From Cenococcum geophilum 1.58 (taxonomy: Eukaryota > Ascomycota > Dothideomycetes > Gloniales > Gloniaceae): 64,000 bases of DNA. Below, piece by piece: positions 60,774 to 64,000 of this stretch. Numbering within the stretch: the stretch's first letter is position 1; each line of letters opens with the position of its first letter. The position numbers and the translations under genes are program-made. The notes under the pieces are model-generated. The model had not been told where the DNA came from, ran no database searches, and saw only the letters and a program-made list of their open reading frames with translations. The DNA lies in NCBI GenBank assembly GCA_001692895.1, contig KV748203.1, positions 836,330 through 900,329 of the forward strand, given 5' to 3'.

Positions 60774-61930
60774 TATAAATAGACAAATCCTTAAGGGAAA
60801 AGGAGGAGTTTGTGTATAAGGTAAGAAAGGGGTTTCTTTAGGTATATGTAAAGCACATACCTTATAGGCGAGTTACCCCTAAGTTATTCTAGAGTTACCC
60901 GTACCTTGCGGCTATATAACTATTTACTTAGGGTTTTACCTAATAGGAGTTACAGCTAGAGAAGAGAGCTTAGCTATAGGCCCTAATGTATAGAGAGGAG
61001 CTATATATATATTTTAGCATATTAATTTATATAAAAATTATAATAGAGCCGTTAATAGATAACTACTAGGGGCCTTTAGAGTATAGAGCTTTATATAAGA
61101 TTACTAAATATATAGCCAAAAACTATTTTTAATAGCTTAAGCAGTATATTAGATACAGCCCTTTACCCCTTAATAGTAAGAGTTTCTATATAACTTTCAA
61201 TTAAGTAGATAAGCTCTTAAAATATCTTTAATTTTTTTACCGTTATTACTAGAAGCCAGGAGCCTACTTACCTATTAATAAAACTATAGAGAGATTTATG
61301 GGCTATACCGCTAAAATTCTTAATATACTATTAAAGCTAATACTAGAGGGCTTTAGGATCTAAGTCTTTATAAATTAGGGCTATATTCTTAATTGATTAT
61401 AGTATACTAAAGGGGATAATAAGGGCCTAGTAGATCTTAATATAGTGTTCCTTAAAGAGGGCTTCTTAAAGACTTAAGCTATAGTTCTTGACTTTCTTAT
61501 ATAAATAGACCTAAAAACAAGCACTTAATTTTATCCTCCTTACTATTATATTATCTGGCTTAATAACCTCTTTTGCAGTATTAAGCTATTTAAATGCTTA
61601 TTTAATTTTGGCATTAGGGCTACTAGAACTATTAGAACTACAAAAATAAAGTATAAGGAGATAGGAGATAAGGAAAGTAATATTGTTACTATTATAGAGT
61701 CTTTAATAGCAGGTAAAAAGATATAGAAAAAGATACCTATAAAGAAGTTCTTACTACACCTTATAGACAATAAAATTATATATATAGCTTAAATTCTATA
61801 GGGTATACTATATATAGAGCTCTTTAAATGTTATACAGTAATAGAGTTTGCTTAGGCTAATACCCAGATTATTTTATTCCTCTCTACTATCTATAATAGT
61901 ATATTAATCATCAGCATTTTGTTAGGGTGC
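60774..61930 (+). mobile_element. piggyBac-like transposase relic
   Basis: The plus strand around 61545-61720 stays open and reads IIWLNNLFCSIKLFKCLF, then GIRATRTIRTTKIKYKE and EIGDKESN. This is the characteristic piggyBac (DDE_Tnp_1_7) stretch 'DNLFTSxxLFxxLxxxGIxAxGTxRxNR...'. Asn replaces the Asp of DNLF, as RIP would do, and would remove a catalytic residue. Upstream (60850-61500) there is coding texture with several stops. I could not find terminal repeats or a TTAA target site with confidence, so the ends are approximate. It is inactive. Confidence 0.65.
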
Positions 61931-62215
61931 CAAGATCCTAGAGGCCTCCTAACAGGATTTTGACTTTCCTAAAGGTCCTAATCGTCCTAGTAGGCTCCTA
62001 GCAGGCTCCTAGCAGGATTTTAATTTTCCTAATCGTCCTAGTCGTCCTAACAGGCTCCTGGCAGGATCTTTAATTTCCTAATCGTCCTCTTACGGTCCTA
62101 TTAGGGTCCTGACAGGAAACTAGTATTTCCTAATCGTTCCTAACAGGCTCCTGGTAGGATCTTAATTTTCCTAATCGTCCTGTCAGGTTCCTAACAGGAT
62201 ACCCCTAAGCGACAC
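61931..62215. repeat. Degenerate minisatellite, CCTAATCGTCCT/GGCTCCTRRCAGGAT units
   Basis: A unit of roughly 40-60 bp recurs five or six times, with variations. Its parts are TTTCCTAATCGTCCT, AACAGGCTCCTGGCAGGAT and TTAATTT. Related CTGACAGG words reappear at 63730-63830. Confidence 0.7.
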
Positions 62216-62345
62216 CCCTCCCAACCCCCCCCCCAAAGCGACACCTCCTATACACACCCCTCAAGACACCCCCCCAATGCGACACCCTCCCCACTGTGAT
62301 ACCTCCCCCGTAATAAGATACCTCCCCCCTAATGCGACACGACCC
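62216..62345. repeat. Short C-rich repeats (GCGACACCYCCCCC type)
   Basis: The motif (AAT)GCGACACC(T/C)CCCC recurs about six times with changes between 62208 and 62342. It is C-rich on the plus strand. Confidence 0.6.
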
Positions 62346-62500
62346 TATATACGCGTACGCGCAACACACAGTACTATCGGGTCCCCGCTATATTCCTAAT
62401 AGCCTACACGTGCCTCTGCCAAGTTACCCCCTTTATAGTCACCCCATTCTTTACCCTTCCTTACATCCTCCCTTAGGAGGCACTAGAACGGCAGCCAGCA

Positions 62501-62620
62501 GAGGACCGTCGCCAAAACCAGACGACCGTCGCCAGAACCAGACGACCGTCGCCAGAACCAGACGACCGTCGCCAGAACCAGACAACCGTCGCCAGAACCA
62601 GACGACCGTTACAAGAACTA
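62501..62620. repeat. 20-bp tandem repeat, six units
   Basis: The unit GACGACCGTCGCCAGAACCA repeats head-to-tail six times, the first and last units with changes. A single related copy lies at about 62980-63001. An open plus-strand frame (62332-62673) across it gives RTRRPSPEP-like repeats, which I do not take as a gene. Confidence 0.9.
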
Positions 62621-62852
62621 GACGACAACCTTTCGAACAACCAGCTAGCGAAGACCACGAACAATTCAATTAATCGATTAATCGAATTTAATATTGGCCC
62701 ATTACCGAATCGTATCAAGGCCTCCTAGGGAGGCACCCTAGACGACTACCGTTCAAATGTACAGCTAGCGAACGGCCATAGAGAACAACCTGGATCAATT
62801 AGAGCCTTCGATCGGGCCGACCTCTCCCCCGAATTAAATTAGATACTGACAC

Positions 62853-62973
62853 AGGCAGGCAGGTAGATAGGTAGGTAGGTAGGTAGGTAGGTAGGTAGGT
62901 AGGTAGGTAGGTAGGTAGGTAGGTAGGTAGGTAGGTAAGTAGGTAGGTAGGCAGGCAGGTAGGCAGGCAAGTA
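62853..62973. repeat. AGGT/AGGC tetranucleotide array 1
   Basis: About thirty tetranucleotides, mainly AGGT with AGGC at both ends. Open frames through it are just Leu/Pro/Thr/Tyr repeats and are not genes. Confidence 0.95.
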
Positions 62974-63259
62974 GGAGAGGACCGTCGTCAGAACCAGACG
63001 ATAATCGTTCGAACGACCAGCCAGCGAACACGATCGATTCGATCGATCGATCGATCGAATCGAACCAGAGCCTCGATATCAGCCTATTACCGAATCAAAT
63101 CGAATCAAGGCCTCCTAGGGAGGCACCCTAGACGACCACCGTTCAAACGTACAGCCAACGAACGCCCATGGAGAACGATTCGAATCAATACAATCAATCG
63201 CAATCGAATCAAGCAGAGCCTTCGATCGGGCCGACCTCTCCCCCGAATTACAGATACAG

Positions 63260-63321
63260 ACAGGTAGCATAGACAGGTAGGCACGACAGGCACAGGCAGG
63301 CACAGACAGGTAGGACAGGCA

Positions 63322-63363
<42 letters not shown>

Positions 63364-63365
63364 CA
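63260..63365. repeat. AGGC-type tetranucleotide array 2
   Basis: Irregular CAGGTAG/CAGGCA words pass into an almost perfect AGGC array (63325-63364), in the same relative position as array 1 in the preceding satellite unit. Confidence 0.95.
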
Positions 63366-63366
63366 C

Positions 63367-63520
63367 TAGGCCTAGTTAGGAAATCAGCACACGGCCGGCG
63401 GATCATCGGGAACACCGCCGATCGACGATTTGGAGCCTCCGCGAGAGGCTCCTCAGTCGATCGCCCGACGCCCGAGCGATCGTAGAGCTCCATGACAGAC
63501 ACAGGCGGTAGACAGGAGAG
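63367..63520. other. GC-rich unique segment
   Basis: This short stretch has normal CpG content, an inverted GGAGCCTC/GAGGCTCC pair (about 63432-63452) and CGATCG words. I see no gene. TpA-rich sequence returns at about 63525. Confidence 0.4.
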
Positions 63521-63632
63521 ATTAATTTGGATTATTTAGATTATATATAATTAAATTAATTTTGTATTTTTTGACTAGCTGCAAATACTGGAGTGTTAAT
63601 ATACCTTATTTTTAAATCTAGAATTTTTATTG

Positions 63633-63725
63633 TTGTCCTGATGGTCCTGATGGTCCTAATGGTCCTGATGGCCCTGGAGGTCCTGGAGGTCCTGGAGGTC
63701 CTGGTGGTCCTGGTGGTCCGGGCGA
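63633..63725 (+). repeat. 9-bp minisatellite GGTCCTGNN (Gly-Pro-X when translated)
   Basis: About ten head-to-tail 9-bp units (GGTCCTGAT, then GGTCCTGGA and GGTCCTGGT). In one plus frame this gives collagen-like GPD/GPG triplets, but no start codon, gene context or splice pattern supports a coding gene. Confidence 0.85.
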
Positions 63726-63835
63726 CCTCCTGACAGGTTCCTGACAGGATGCCGAGTGTGAGTGTCTCCTGGAGCTCCTGACAGCCCTGACAGGAGCTGT
63801 CAGGAGCTGTCAGTACTGTCAGGAGGCACAAACAT
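63726..63835. repeat. CTGACAGG-rich inverted/direct repeats
   Basis: The words CTGACAGG, CCTGACAG and GAGCTGTCAG recur on both strands, giving several overlapping small hairpins. They are related in wording to the 61931-62215 minisatellite. Confidence 0.6.
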
Positions 63836-64000
63836 TTTGCTGATGATGCCATTTTATAATCTTTAACACTATAGGTTTCTCATGCTAACATTATATATCT
63901 ATAGGTTGGAATTATATTACGAAGCTTTAAAAACAACCCTTTAAGATCTCTATAAGCTCTAAATAAAAGTAACAGGCCTTTAGCAACAAGCCTATTAAGA
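63836..64000. other. TpA-rich end of window, unclassified
   Basis: RIP-like sequence resumes and runs off the right edge; nothing in it is recognisable. Confidence 0.3.

Larger units (their letters stand above)
62501..63366. repeat. Higher-order satellite, two units of about 0.4-0.47 kb
   Basis: Two consecutive units (62501-62974 and 62975-63366) share the same order of parts. These are a CCGTCGYCAGAACCAGACGA block, a GATCGATT-rich block, AAGGCCTCCTAGGGAGGCACC, GAGCCTTCGATCGGGCCGACC with CTCTCCCCCGAATTA, and an AGGT/AGGC tetranucleotide array. A shorter relative of the CCTCCTAGGGAGGCAC part lies at 62466-62483. Confidence 0.75.

Noticed and set aside
62332-62673. 113-codon plus-strand ORF across the 20-bp repeat
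   Set aside because: Its sequence simply translates the tandem repeat and both strands are open over it; no gene context.
62834-63031. ORFs rich in LPTYLPTY or PACLPACL
   Set aside because: These are translations of the AGGT and AGGC tetranucleotide arrays.
63633-63725. Collagen-like Gly-Pro-X coding sequence
   Set aside because: Only about ten triplets, no start, no flanking coding sequence; best explained as a 9-bp minisatellite.
61931-63835. CRISPR array
   Set aside because: The repeats are contiguous or degenerate without unique spacers of regular length, and the genome is fungal.
60774-64000. Telomere at the right end
   Set aside because: No TTAGGG-type array is present and RIP-like sequence continues to the last base.

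Overview
This window looks like a chromosome segment of a filamentous ascomycete (Pezizomycotina; order not determinable from the sequence alone). Genes carry short 48-58 nt GT-AG introns, and the recognisable proteins are a secreted GtaA-type glutaminase, a fungal Ser/Thr kinase, the vacuolar armadillo protein Vac8 and the RNA polymerase III subunit Rpc53/RPC4. From about 16.6 kb rightwards the DNA is a repeat island rich in TpA and stop codons, with CpA/TpG depleted. That is the signature of repeat-induced point mutation (RIP), which is known only from fungi.

Left part (1-16.6 kb), gene-rich: a partial coiled-coil gene (1-507, minus); gtaA with six exons (1461-3784, minus); a 1.27-kb RIP-degraded insert bounded by a 14-bp direct repeat (5152-6449); a single-exon kinase gene (6938-8818, minus); a 1.55-kb divergent intergenic region; VAC8 with seven exons (10370-12377, plus); RPC53 with two exons (13016-15056, plus). 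At the edge of the island lie two decayed accessory genes: an SMP-30/gluconolactonase-like pseudogene (15718-16290, minus) and a DUF3237-like fragment (about 16333-16567, plus).

Right part (16.6-64 kb), nested repeats. The order of insertion can be read from target-site duplications. LTR element A (Ty3/Gypsy, minus, 17070-23414, TSD TCTAC) and LTR element C (Ty1/Copia, minus, 26993-33292, TSD GTAAA) both sit inside an older chromodomain Gypsy element B (plus). Next come two related copies of an unclassified repeat D. The second, with a DUF6589-like coding relic, is interrupted by a Tad-like LINE (36218-41773). A mariner-type DNA transposon H with 111-bp inverted repeats (45398-48549, TSD TA) lies in a short stretch that escaped RIP. 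It is followed by an F-box-like gene fragment and a strikingly palindromic minisatellite (48764-49310). Two 0.42-kb foldback elements follow. One is split by a chimeric LINE derivative (49956-52225, 14-bp TSD), the other by Gypsy element G (52509-60221, TSD CTAGT/CTAAT). A truncated solo LTR of the A family, a piggyBac-like transposase relic and a run of minisatellites and tetranucleotide arrays (61.9-63.8 kb) complete the window; the last resembles subtelomeric satellite, but no telomeric repeat is seen.

The genes on the left are independent housekeeping or secreted functions, not a pathway. The most unusual items are the two-gene mariner element, the palindromic minisatellite, the chimeric LINE derivative, the DUF6589-bearing repeat, and the contrast between well-preserved terminal repeats and heavily mutated interiors. 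All LTR elements are fossils with many breaks. Six N characters (15568, 19185, 23228, 23247, 23262, 37834) mark uncertain bases, three of them in one LTR.
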